Positions 7,376 through 13,293 of a DNA stretch of 13,293 nt are shown piece by piece. This DNA comes from Paracoccaceae bacterium. GTDB taxonomy: Bacteria; Pseudomonadota; Alphaproteobacteria; Rhodobacterales; Rhodobacteraceae. The position numbers were made by a program, and so were the translations under genes. The notes under the pieces are model-generated. The model had not been told where the DNA came from and did no database searches. It saw only the letters and a program-made list of their open reading frames with translations. Within the stretch, counting starts at the first letter, position 1; each line of letters begins with the position of its first letter. The stretch is taken from positions 1 to 13,293 of the forward strand of contig SKOX01000147.1 in NCBI GenBank assembly GCA_007119835.1, written 5' to 3'.

Positions 7376-7405
7376 CCCCCGTCCCCGCGTTGTCCCCGAC
7401 GGGGG
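7376..7405 (+). terminator. Candidate terminator hairpin after the PRC-barrel gene
   Basis: CCCCCGTC (7376-7383) and GACGGGGG (7398-7405) pair perfectly around a 14-base loop, 20 bases beyond the stop codon. An alternative stem GGGGG (7363-7367)/CCCCC competes for the same bases. No T-run follows directly, although the sequence turns AT-rich from about 7412. Confidence 0.45.
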
Positions 7406-7410
7406 CGTCC

Positions 7411-7450
7411 GGAAAATGCTATCAATAACAAGAACTTAAGGAATACGTAC
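7411..7450. other. Gene-less AT-rich islet between convergent genes
   Basis: These 40 bases are about one-third GC in a 70% GC neighbourhood and contain the palindromes CTTAAG and TACGTA. The 219-base gap between the PRC-barrel stop and the channel stop holds no convincing gene. Just downstream GCCTGATC is repeated directly at 7462-7469 and 7478-7485. I cannot say what the islet is; a promoter for an unrecognised small RNA, a protein-binding site or a remnant of inserted DNA are all possible. Confidence 0.4.
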
Positions 7451-7574
7451 ACCCGCTGTTAGCCTGATCGGAGAGGCGCCTGATCCGCGCAGCGGCATGA
7501 CACTCGGCCGAGTGGCGCGCGAGCGCCGCCGGCCGCCGCCTTCGCACGGGACGGGACCGGGGACGCGTCCGCGC

Positions 7575-8360
7575 TCAGCCGCCTGAAGAGGGCGGCTGCC
7601 CGTCACGCAAAGCGGCACGCAGCTCCGCGATCTCGCGGCGGAGCGCGGCGACCTCCGCCGAACCCGCCACCTCTCCGTCCTCCGCCTCCGCGTCCTGCCC
7701 GATGAAGAAGGTTGCGAAGCTCGCGGTGATGTAGCCGAAGATCGCCAGCCCGTAGAGCGAGAGCAGGAGCGCGAGCACTCGCCCCTCCCCCGTCTCCGGC
7801 CAGAAGCCGGAGCCCATGGTCGAGACCAGCATCGCCGTCCACCACAGCGCGTCGAAATAGCTCTCGAAGCCACCCTCCACCACACGCGCGGGCTCGAAGG
7901 TCAGCATGCCTGCCGCGCCGAGCGTGGTCACGATGGCCGTCGCGACCAGGACATAGCCGAGGCCCCGCCGCTCGAAGCTCCGCTTGAGCGCGTTCAGACC
8001 GCGGTTCGCCGTGCCCACGATCCGCACGAGCCTGAGCCCGCGGGTCAGCCGCAGGAACCGCAGCGCCCGCAGGAAGCGCAGCGCCGGGGCGAAGAGCGCC
8101 ACCACCGTGACGACGTTGCGCCGCAGGAACCGCCCCTTGCGCGGCGCGAGCGCGAAGCGGAGCAGGAACTCGGCGATGAACACGACCCAGATCACGGTGC
8201 CGAGGAACGCGAAGATCCCGGCACTTCCCCAGACGAGCTCGACGAGCACCAACGCAAACCAGACGAAGGCAAGGAACACCATCGGCCCCTCGAGCCATTC
8301 CTCGGCCTGCTCCAGCACCTGCCAGCGCTCGCGCTCCTCCGGGCCCTCTTCCTCCTCCAT
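7575..8360 (-). CDS. Voltage-gated-like 6TM ion channel with atypical selectivity filter
   Basis: 261-residue inner-membrane protein of the voltage-gated cation channel superfamily. After an acidic N-terminus (1-22) the hydrophobic segments are S1 (about 27-45), S2 (48-70), S3 (83-94), an arginine-patterned S4 (about 95-116, with LRFLRALRFLRLTRGLR), S5 (134-153), a pore helix and filter (165-188), and S6 (195-220). A charged, heptad-like tail (236-252) could form a tetramerising coiled coil. The filter reads STMGSGFWPET rather than the potassium signature TVGYG. I recall related alphaproteobacterial channels with TMGSDYWP, so ion selectivity is uncertain. ATG at 8360 is chosen because GGAG lies about six bases upstream and the residues ahead of it are not channel-like. 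Confidence 0.88.
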   Translation of the reverse strand: MEEEEGPEERERWQVLEQAEEWLEGPMVFLAFVWFALVLVELVWGSAGIFAFLGTVIWVVFIAEFLLRFALAPRKGRFLRRNVVTVVALFAPALRFLRALRFLRLTRGLRLVRIVGTANRGLNALKRSFERRGLGYVLVATAIVTTLGAAGMLTFEPARVVEGGFESYFDALWWTAMLVSTMGSGFWPETGEGRVLALLLSLYGLAIFGYITASFATFFIGQDAEAEDGEVAGSAEVAALRREIAELRAALRDGQPPSSGG

Positions 8361-8371
8361 CGCCGTCTCCG

Positions 8372-8524
8372 TCAGCCCGGCGCCGCCACGGCCGGCGCCC
8401 GGTGCGCCGGGATCGGCCGCCAACACCTCTCCGGCCGATCGAAAACCGCAGCCAGCCCGGAACGCTCGGCGCAAGCCACCTGCTCCTCGGGTTCCGCCAG
8501 AGCCGACGCCAGCCAGTTCGTCAT
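8372..8524 (-). CDS. Possible 50-residue upstream open frame before the channel gene
   Basis: ATG at 8524 opens a 50-codon frame (MTNWLASALAEPEEQVACAE at its start) ending in TGA 11 bases before the channel start codon. That spacing would allow translational coupling. The only ribosome site is a GGAAGAG about ten bases upstream. The C-terminal part (PIPAHRAPAVAAPG) looks like translated non-coding DNA. I do not recognise it, and it could be just the leader of the channel mRNA. Confidence 0.2.
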   Translation of the reverse strand: MTNWLASALAEPEEQVACAERSGLAAVFDRPERCWRPIPAHRAPAVAAPG

Positions 8525-8725
8525 GCCGCAGTCACTCTTCCGCTTTGCCACCAGCACCGTCCCCCTTGCTCTTCCGCAAAGCTGCCGACGCAGTCTAGGG
8601 CGCGAAGACCGCGCCGCAAAGGAACGTCGTCCGGCGCTCAAGCCAAGCCAGCGAGGACAGGCCGTCAAGCGTGATCGGCGAGCCGGCATCATCCGGCTGG
8701 GCCGCATGCGCCACATAGGCCGCGC

Positions 8726-8754
8726 AAAAAAGGGGCGCGCCATCAGCGCGCCCC
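8726..8754 (-). terminator. Intrinsic terminator of the secreted-protein gene
   Basis: GGGGCGCGC (8732-8740), five-base loop, GCGCGCCCC (8746-8754): a perfect nine-base stem. On the minus strand it is followed by six T residues (A-run 8726-8731). It begins 27 bases past the stop at 8781, a textbook intrinsic terminator for that gene. The bases from here to 8524 hold no recognised gene and presumably include the channel promoter. Confidence 0.85.
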
Positions 8755-8780
8755 CGAAGTGCTCCACGATTTGCCGCCGC

Positions 8781-9644
8781 TCAGTTCAGCGGGCCGTGGA
8801 AGTCCTGGAACAGATCGCCGGAGATCGCGAGAACCGCGTAGTCCTCGTACTGACCGCGAACGAAGTGGATGTCCTCCTCGAAGTGCTCGACATCGGTCAG
8901 CCCCGCATCCTCAAGGCGGTCGCGGATTTCCTCAGGCGAATACTCCACGGCAGCTCCCGCCTCGACGCCCTCGGGCGCGAACAGCATGAAGACCGGCCGA
9001 TCCTCGTAGTGGGCGCGGAACAGCTCGGCCTCCACGTCGTCGCGGACCTCGATACCGGCATCGCCGAGCCGCGTGCGCACATCCTCGGCGCCGAGCGCCT
9101 CGTCGGCCGGCTGCTCGGCCATGCGCGCCGCCATGCGGGCGCGGTCGGCCTCGACGGCGAACACGGTGTGCCCGTCCATCTGGCCCTGCATCACGACGAG
9201 CTCGTGCATCTGCTGGACGCGTTCGAAACCCGCATCCATCAGGGCTTCCGACATTGCGGGGAAGGCGGTGAACGCCGCCGCATGCTCCTCGTCGACCAGA
9301 GCGAAATCGTCCTGGGCGACCAGCATCGCGAGCGCCCGCCGGTCCTCGGTCGTCGCATGCACGACGGTGCCGAAGAACAGCTCCCGCTCCTCGACCTCGA
9401 GCGCGGCAAAGAGATCGTCGAGGTCGGCGACCGTCAGGCGTTCCCAGGCGAACTCCTCGGCCTCGGGGTCGACCGCGTCGGGATCGGCAACGACGCCCAC
9501 CTCGGCGGGATCGGCAACGTCGAGCTCGGGCTCGGCGTCCACGACATCGTCTGGCGCGGGAGCGGTGTGCTGGGCGGCCGCGACGGGACCGCCCATCACC
9601 AGCGCGAGTGCGACTGCGGAAGCGGTTGCAAGCTTAATGTCCAT
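8781..9644 (-). CDS. Secreted acidic protein with three internal repeats, unknown function
   Basis: 287 residues with a clear Sec signal peptide (MDIKLATASAVALALVMGGP, cleavage probably after VAAA at 21-24). A Pro/Asp/Glu-rich linker (about 26-68) and a very acidic body follow. Three stretches line up: about 131-166 (MSEALMDAGFERV), 187-226 (EDVRTRLGDAGIEV) and 238-277 (EEIRDRLEDAGLTDV). Each has L-x-DAG, then an acidic stretch, then (G/A)x(Y/M)(E/D)(D/G) and a short hydrophobic strand. A fourth, weaker copy may lie at 70-113. The units recall small alpha/beta repeats such as PepSY-like folds, but I do not recognise the family. ATG at 9644 has GGGAGGA six bases upstream. The leader holds a perfect GCGCCGC-CTC-GCGGCGC hairpin (9668-9684). 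Probably periplasmic or exported; ends at its own terminator. Confidence 0.82.
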   Translation of the reverse strand: MDIKLATASAVALALVMGGPVAAAQHTAPAPDDVVDAEPELDVADPAEVGVVADPDAVDPEAEEFAWERLTVADLDDLFAALEVEERELFFGTVVHATTEDRRALAMLVAQDDFALVDEEHAAAFTAFPAMSEALMDAGFERVQQMHELVVMQGQMDGHTVFAVEADRARMAARMAEQPADEALGAEDVRTRLGDAGIEVRDDVEAELFRAHYEDRPVFMLFAPEGVEAGAAVEYSPEEIRDRLEDAGLTDVEHFEEDIHFVRGQYEDYAVLAISGDLFQDFHGPLN

Positions 9645-9667
9645 TTCATGTCCTCCCAGACAATTCT

Positions 9668-9684
9668 GCGCCGCCTCGCGGCGC
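9668..9684. repeat. Perfect 17-base palindrome in the leader of the secreted-protein gene
   Basis: GCGCCGC (9668-9674), CTC, GCGGCGC (9678-9684). It lies 24-40 bases upstream of the ATG at 9644 and would be an RNA hairpin just ahead of the ribosome site if transcribed, or an operator in the divergent gap shared with prfC. Confidence 0.4.
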
Positions 9685-9796
9685 GTGCAGACACACAACA
9701 CGCCAAGACGCGGCTGGTTGCGCTGCTCCAACTCGATAAGGCGGCTTCCCCCAGGCAGGCGCGCTCCGGCGCCTCTTCCCCCGTGACGGCGGTGCC

Positions 9797-9814
9797 GCTA
9801 TATGCCCGCCCATG
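9797..9814 (+). promoter_or_regulatory. Candidate extended -10 element giving a leaderless prfC mRNA
   Basis: TATATG at 9799-9804 ends seven bases before the A of the prfC start codon (9812), the spacing expected if transcription began at the ATG itself. There is no Shine-Dalgarno between 9790 and 9812. A -35 box is weak (TTCCCC region near 9776). The inference rests on the position of one hexamer. Confidence 0.3.
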
Positions 9815-11416
9815 CTCGACGCCACCAACATCCCCGCGCTGCCGGCCGAGATCGCGCGCCGCCGGACCTTCGCGATCATATCGCACCCGGACGCCGGCAA
9901 GACGACGCTGACCGAGAAGTTCCTCCTCTACGGCGGCGCGATCCAGCTCGCCGGCCAGGTCCGCGCCAAGGGCGAGGCCCGCCGCACCCGCTCGGACTAC
10001 ATGAAGATGGAGCAGGAGCGCGGCATCTCGGTTTCGGCCTCGGCGATGTCCTTTCCGTTCCGCGACTGGTGGTTCAACCTCGTCGACACGCCGGGCCATT
10101 CCGACTTCTCCGAGGACACCTACCGCACGCTCACCGCCGTCGACGCCGCGATCATGGTCATCGACGGCGCCAAGGGCGTCGAGAGCCAGACTCGCAAGCT
10201 CTTCGAGGTCTGCCGCCTGCGCGACCTGCCGATCCTGACCTTCTGCAACAAGATGGACCGCGAGGCGCGCGACACCTTCGAGATCATCGACGAGATCCAG
10301 CAGGAGCTCCAGCTCGACGTCTGCCCGGCCTCCTGGCCGATCGGCATGGGCCGCGATTTCCTCGGCACCTACGACATGCTGAACGACCGGCTCGAGCTGA
10401 TGGACCGCGCCGACCGCAACCGCCGCGCCGAAACGATCGGCATGTCGGGCCTCGACGACCCGAAGATGGCCGAGCACATTCCGGCCGACCTGCTCGCGAA
10501 ACTGCGCGAGGAGGTCGAGATGGCCCGCGCGCTCCTGCCCGCCTTCGACCACCAGGCGATGCTCGAGGGCAACCTCTCGCCGATCTGGTTTGGCTCGGCG
10601 ATCAACTCCTTCGGCGTCCAGGAGCTGATGGCCGGCATCGGCGCCTTCGGCCCGCCGCCGCAGATCCGCTCCGCGACGCCGCGCCAGGTTGGCCCGTGGG
10701 AGAACCCGGTCTCCGGCTTCGTCTTCAAGGTCCAGGCCAACATGGACCCCAAGCACCGCGACCGCGTCGCCTTCGTCCGCCTCTGCTCCGGCCACTTCCA
10801 CCGCGGCATGAAGCTCCACCACGTCCGCACCAGGAAGCCGATGGCGGTGTCCAATCCCGTCCTGTTCCTCGCCCAGGACCGCGAGCTCGCCGAGGACGCC
10901 TGGGCGGGCGACATCATCGGCATACCGAACCACGGCCAGCTCAGGATCGGCGACGCGCTGACCGAAGGCGAGGACCTGCGCTTCACCGGCATCCCCGCCT
11001 TCGCGCCCGAGCTCCTGCAGTCGGTCCGCGCCGGCGACCCGATGAAGGCCAAGCACCTCGACAAGGCCCTGATGCAGTTCGCCGAGGAAGGTGCCGCCAA
11101 GATCTTCCGCCCGATGATCGGCTCGGGCTTCATCGTCGGCGTCGTCGGCACACTGCAGTTCGACGTGCTCGCCTCCCGCATCGAGCAGGAATACGGCCTG
11201 CCCGTCCGCTTCGAGCCGACGCAGTTCACATCCGCCCGCTGGATCGCCGGGCCGAAGGACAAGCTCGAGGACTTCGCGAAGGCGAACAAGGGCCACATGG
11301 CCGAGGATCACGACGGCGACCCGGTCTACATGACCCGCCTGCAGTGGGACCTCGACCGCGTCGCGCGCGACTGGCCCGACCTGGCGCTGACGGCGACGAA
11401 AGAGATGCTCGTCTAG
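9812..11416 (+). CDS. prfC: Peptide chain release factor 3
   Basis: Ribosome-associated GTPase that recycles RF1/RF2 after peptide release. 534 residues, close to the E. coli length (529). The G domain shows G1 SHPDAGKTT (24-32), G2 region ERGISVS (69-75), G3 DTPGHSDFSEDTYR (92-105), G4 NKMD (146-149) and G5 SAIN (262-265), the RF3-specific forms of these motifs rather than those of EF-G or EF-Tu. The EF-Tu-like second domain follows (about 295-390), then the RF3 C-terminal domain (about 395-530, containing IGSGFIVGVVGTLQFDVL). The start fits the family, but there is no Shine-Dalgarno, so the mRNA may be leaderless. Followed after 56 bases by cls on the same strand with no visible terminator, so co-transcription is possible. 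Confidence 0.97.
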   Translation: MLDATNIPALPAEIARRRTFAIISHPDAGKTTLTEKFLLYGGAIQLAGQVRAKGEARRTRSDYMKMEQERGISVSASAMSFPFRDWWFNLVDTPGHSDFSEDTYRTLTAVDAAIMVIDGAKGVESQTRKLFEVCRLRDLPILTFCNKMDREARDTFEIIDEIQQELQLDVCPASWPIGMGRDFLGTYDMLNDRLELMDRADRNRRAETIGMSGLDDPKMAEHIPADLLAKLREEVEMARALLPAFDHQAMLEGNLSPIWFGSAINSFGVQELMAGIGAFGPPPQIRSATPRQVGPWENPVSGFVFKVQANMDPKHRDRVAFVRLCSGHFHRGMKLHHVRTRKPMAVSNPVLFLAQDRELAEDAWAGDIIGIPNHGQLRIGDALTEGEDLRFTGIPAFAPELLQSVRAGDPMKAKHLDKALMQFAEEGAAKIFRPMIGSGFIVGVVGTLQFDVLASRIEQEYGLPVRFEPTQFTSARWIAGPKDKLEDFAKANKGHMAEDHDGDPVYMTRLQWDLDRVARDWPDLALTATKEMLV

Positions 11417-11472
11417 CGCCCGCGCCGATCACGGCTTGCCACCTCCGCCGGGCGCCGGCATGAACCGGCAGC

Positions 11473-12918
11473 ATGTTCGGCTTCATAGACCTCGGCACCC
11501 TCGTCTTCGTCGCCAGCGCCGTGCTGCAGATCGCCTTCGTCGCGCGGGCGATCCTGCGGCCGCACCGGGAGCCGGCGGCGCGGCTTGCCTGGGTCGTCGT
11601 CATCCTCGTCGTGCCGGTCGTGGGCATCCTGCTCTACGTCCTCTTCGGCGAGGTCAACACCGGCCGGCGGCATATCGAGCGGATGCGGCTGGCCGAGCGC
11701 AGCATGCCGGCGCTGCCGGACCCGGTGCCCGAAGCCTGGCCGCTGATCCCGCGGCGGCACACGCACATATTCCGCGCCGCGCAGTCGGTGAACGGCTTCC
11801 CGCCGGTGAGCGGCAACCGCGGCATGCTGCTCGACTCGAGCGAAGCCGCGATCGACGCGATCGTCGCCGACATCGACGCGGCGCGCGAGCATGTGCACCT
11901 GCTGATGTACATCTGGCTCGACGACACCAGCGGCCGGCGGGTGGCGCAGGCGCTGATGCGGGCAGCACAGCGCGGCGTCGCCTGCCGGGCAATGGCCGAC
12001 GATTTCGGCGCGCGCTGGATCCGGCGGTCGCACATGTGGCCGGCGATGCGCGAGGCGGGCGTGAAGCTCGCGCGGGTCCTGCCGATCGGCAACCTCCTGC
12101 TCCACCCCTTCCAGGCGCGCATCGACATCCGCGACCACCGCAAGATTGTGGTGATCGACAACCACATCACCTATTGCGGCAGCCAGAACCTCGCCGACGC
12201 GGAATTCCGGGTGGAGGCGAAATTTGCGCCCTGGGTCGACGTCATGTTCCGCTTCGAGGGGCCGGTGGCGCTGCAGAACCAGCGGATCTTCGCGGGCGAC
12301 TGGATGGGCTACACGGGCGAGGATCTGGGCGCGCTGCTCGACCGGCCGGCGCGCCCGGCGGTCGAGCCGGGCTTCCCGGCGCAGGCAATCAACACGGGAC
12401 CGACGGTGCGGCCCTCGGCGATGCCGGAGATCTTCGGGACGCTGATGTACGCGGCGCGCCGCGAACTGGTGATTACCACGCCCTACTACATCCCCGACGA
12501 GCCGATGCAGGCGGCGATCTGCGCCGCGGCGCGGCGCGGCGTCGAGACGGTGCTGATCGTGCCTGCGCGCAACAACCTGCGCATCGTGGCGGCGGCGAGC
12601 CGGTCCTACTACGGCGAGCTCCTCCGGGCCGGGGTGCGGATCCACGAATACGTCGGCGGGCTCCTGCACGCGAAGACCATGGTCGTCGACCGGGAGGCGG
12701 TGCTGACCGGATCGGCCAACCTCGACCGGCGGTCCTTTCAACTCAACTACGAGAACAGCGTGCTCTTTCACGATCCTGCCCTCGCCGGCGCGCTGCGCGA
12801 GCGGCAGGACGAGTTCATGCACCGCTCCCGGCTGGTGACCCAGGAGGAGGTCGCCACCTGGAGCCGCAGCCGGCGCATCCTCTACAACACGGTCGCAATG
12901 TTCGGGCCGGTGCTCTAG
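11473..12918 (+). CDS. cls: Cardiolipin synthase, phospholipase D superfamily
   Basis: Membrane enzyme that joins two phosphatidylglycerol molecules into cardiolipin and glycerol. 481 residues, the usual length. Two N-terminal membrane segments (about 6-28 and 38-58) precede the two catalytic HKD motifs: H222-x-K224-x4-D229 with GSQNLAD, and H399-x-K401-x4-D406 with GSANLDRRSF. Both motifs are intact. The PYYIPD segment (337-342) before the second motif is typical of the Cls family, not of other PLD nucleases. An in-frame TGA at 11461-11463 fixes ATG 11473 as the first possible ATG; the ribosome site is poor. It may depend on transcription coming from prfC, 56 bases upstream. Other PLD-type transferases remain possible but less likely. 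Confidence 0.93.
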   Translation: MFGFIDLGTLVFVASAVLQIAFVARAILRPHREPAARLAWVVVILVVPVVGILLYVLFGEVNTGRRHIERMRLAERSMPALPDPVPEAWPLIPRRHTHIFRAAQSVNGFPPVSGNRGMLLDSSEAAIDAIVADIDAAREHVHLLMYIWLDDTSGRRVAQALMRAAQRGVACRAMADDFGARWIRRSHMWPAMREAGVKLARVLPIGNLLLHPFQARIDIRDHRKIVVIDNHITYCGSQNLADAEFRVEAKFAPWVDVMFRFEGPVALQNQRIFAGDWMGYTGEDLGALLDRPARPAVEPGFPAQAINTGPTVRPSAMPEIFGTLMYAARRELVITTPYYIPDEPMQAAICAAARRGVETVLIVPARNNLRIVAAASRSYYGELLRAGVRIHEYVGGLLHAKTMVVDREAVLTGSANLDRRSFQLNYENSVLFHDPALAGALRERQDEFMHRSRLVTQEEVATWSRSRRILYNTVAMFGPVL

Positions 12919-13279
12919 GCGTATCCGACCCTGACCGGCCTAGGAGGTGTCGGGGCGCGCGCGGTCCGGCCTATCCTGCCGCCTGCCCGTTGGAGCAAGC
13001 AGGTTGCGCCTCGTCTCGGACGGACGGCCCTGACTTTTGACCCCTGCAGAGCATCCCACCCAATGGCGCCAGTCGGCATGGCACTCCTCCGTTTCCCGAG
13101 CGGAAGCGGGCGGCACCGCTATCGGAGATCGCCACGACAGGACTCATACGGGCGGCCCTCCCCGGTGACTCGTGGGGGATTGAACGAAACCGCTCCGCGG
13201 TAGGGGAGCAGTGTCGCGGTCGGCGCTCCTGACTGGAAGGATGGGGTTGCTGACACCCCTTCCAGACAGGAGCTTCCCG
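12919..13279. other. Structured non-coding region ahead of an edge-cut gene
   Basis: No convincing gene in 361 bases. Direct repeat CCGGCCTA at 12935-12942 and 12966-12973. A series of inverted repeats follows: CCGTTTCC/GGAAGCGG (13089-13096, 13102-13109, one G-T pair), TCCCC/GGGGA (13159-13163, 13175-13179), GCTCC/GGAGC (13192-13196, 13205-13209), and the long hairpin at 13225-13273. TTTTGACCCC (13035-13044) recalls end sequences of some insertion elements, but I see no proven terminal repeat. It could be a long regulated mRNA leader or the left end of a mobile element. Confidence 0.45.
13225..13273 (+). promoter_or_regulatory. Long hairpin whose right arm contains the ribosome-binding site of the next gene
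   Basis: The left arm at 13225-13240 (GCTCCTGACTGGAAGG) and the right arm at 13258-13273 (CCTTCCAGACAGGAGC) pair at 15 of 16 positions around a 17-base loop. The right arm includes AGGAG (13268-13272), the Shine-Dalgarno seven bases before ATG 13280. The folded RNA would hide the ribosome site, so translation should depend on unfolding. Inner GGGGT (13243-13247) and ACCCC (13255-13259) offer a competing pairing. Confidence 0.65.
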
Positions 13280-13293
13280 ATGGCCGAGATCAG
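13280..13293 (+). CDS. Start of an unidentified gene cut by the window edge
   Basis: ATG at 13280 with AGGAG seven bases upstream opens a frame reading M-A-E-I before the window ends. Too short to identify. The hairpin over its ribosome site and the long non-coding leader are what one often finds ahead of transposase genes, but ordinary regulated genes also have this, so no function is assigned. Confidence 0.45.

Noticed and set aside
9596..11311. 571-codon minus-strand frame opposite prfC
   Set aside because: Opposite strand of a clear prfC; biased composition and no motifs.
11413..13040. Long frames on both strands over cls (469 and 534 codons)
   Set aside because: Out of frame with the intact HKD motifs of cls; Arg/Ala/Gly or His/Arg/Val-rich shadows.
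13035..13044. TTTTGACCCC as proof of an IS21-type end
   Set aside because: Only one copy is present and no terminal inverted repeat or istA sequence lies within the window, so it is noted only as a hint.
1..13293. tRNA, rRNA or CRISPR array
   Set aside because: No T-loop or anticodon-arm pattern, no rRNA-like stretch and no regularly spaced repeats were seen by eye on either strand.

Overview
The window is about 70% GC, densely coded, and looks like a chromosomal segment of an alphaproteobacterium, most likely Rhodobacterales (Rhodobacter/Roseobacter/Paracoccus relatives). The evidence is an AspRS of the type I associate with that order, a divergent ccr/ecm pair from the ethylmalonyl-CoA pathway that closely resembles the Rhodobacter sphaeroides proteins, an AHL-type LuxR, and high-GC third codon positions throughout. 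All assignments come from reading the sequence and from memory of the families; no searches were run.

Layout. Positions 1-1378 (minus) hold the N-terminal 459 residues of aspartyl-tRNA synthetase, cut by the window edge. A LuxR-type autoinducer-binding regulator (1465-2181, minus) follows upstream, preceded by and overlapping a small gene (2123-2335, minus). Next comes crotonyl-CoA carboxylase/reductase (ccr, 2532-3830, minus). A 260-base intergenic region rich in CGCAA half-sites separates it from the divergent ethylmalonyl-CoA mutase (ecm, 4093-6060, plus). A small eight-cysteine zinc-ribbon/metallothionein-like protein (6197-6430, minus) is convergent with ecm and divergent from a two-domain PRC-barrel protein (6624-7355, plus). 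A 6TM voltage-gated-like ion channel with an atypical pore signature (7575-8360, minus) and a secreted acidic protein with three internal repeats (8781-9644, minus, with a textbook terminator) come next. Peptide chain release factor 3 (prfC, 9812-11416, plus) and cardiolipin synthase (cls, 11473-12918, plus) follow. The last 375 bases are non-coding apart from the first few codons of an unidentified gene at 13280, whose Shine-Dalgarno lies inside a long hairpin.

How the genes work together. Ccr and Ecm are two consecutive stages of acetyl-CoA assimilation by the ethylmalonyl-CoA pathway: Ccr makes ethylmalonyl-CoA from crotonyl-CoA, and Ecm, after an epimerase encoded elsewhere, makes methylsuccinyl-CoA. 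They share one control region. The LuxR regulator has no luxI partner in the window and sits immediately downstream of ccr, which recalls the luxRI-ccr linkage I remember from roseobacters. The remaining genes (aspS, prfC, cls, channel, PRC-barrel) are housekeeping or envelope/stress genes without an obvious common pathway.

The window shows no CRISPR array, tRNA, rRNA or complete mobile element. The most interesting non-coding items are the CGCAA cluster between ccr and ecm, a lux-box-like palindrome upstream of the luxR unit, a three-copy TTCCAAGGC repeat that could form a switchable RNA structure ahead of the PRC-barrel gene, and the strongly structured leader at the right edge.
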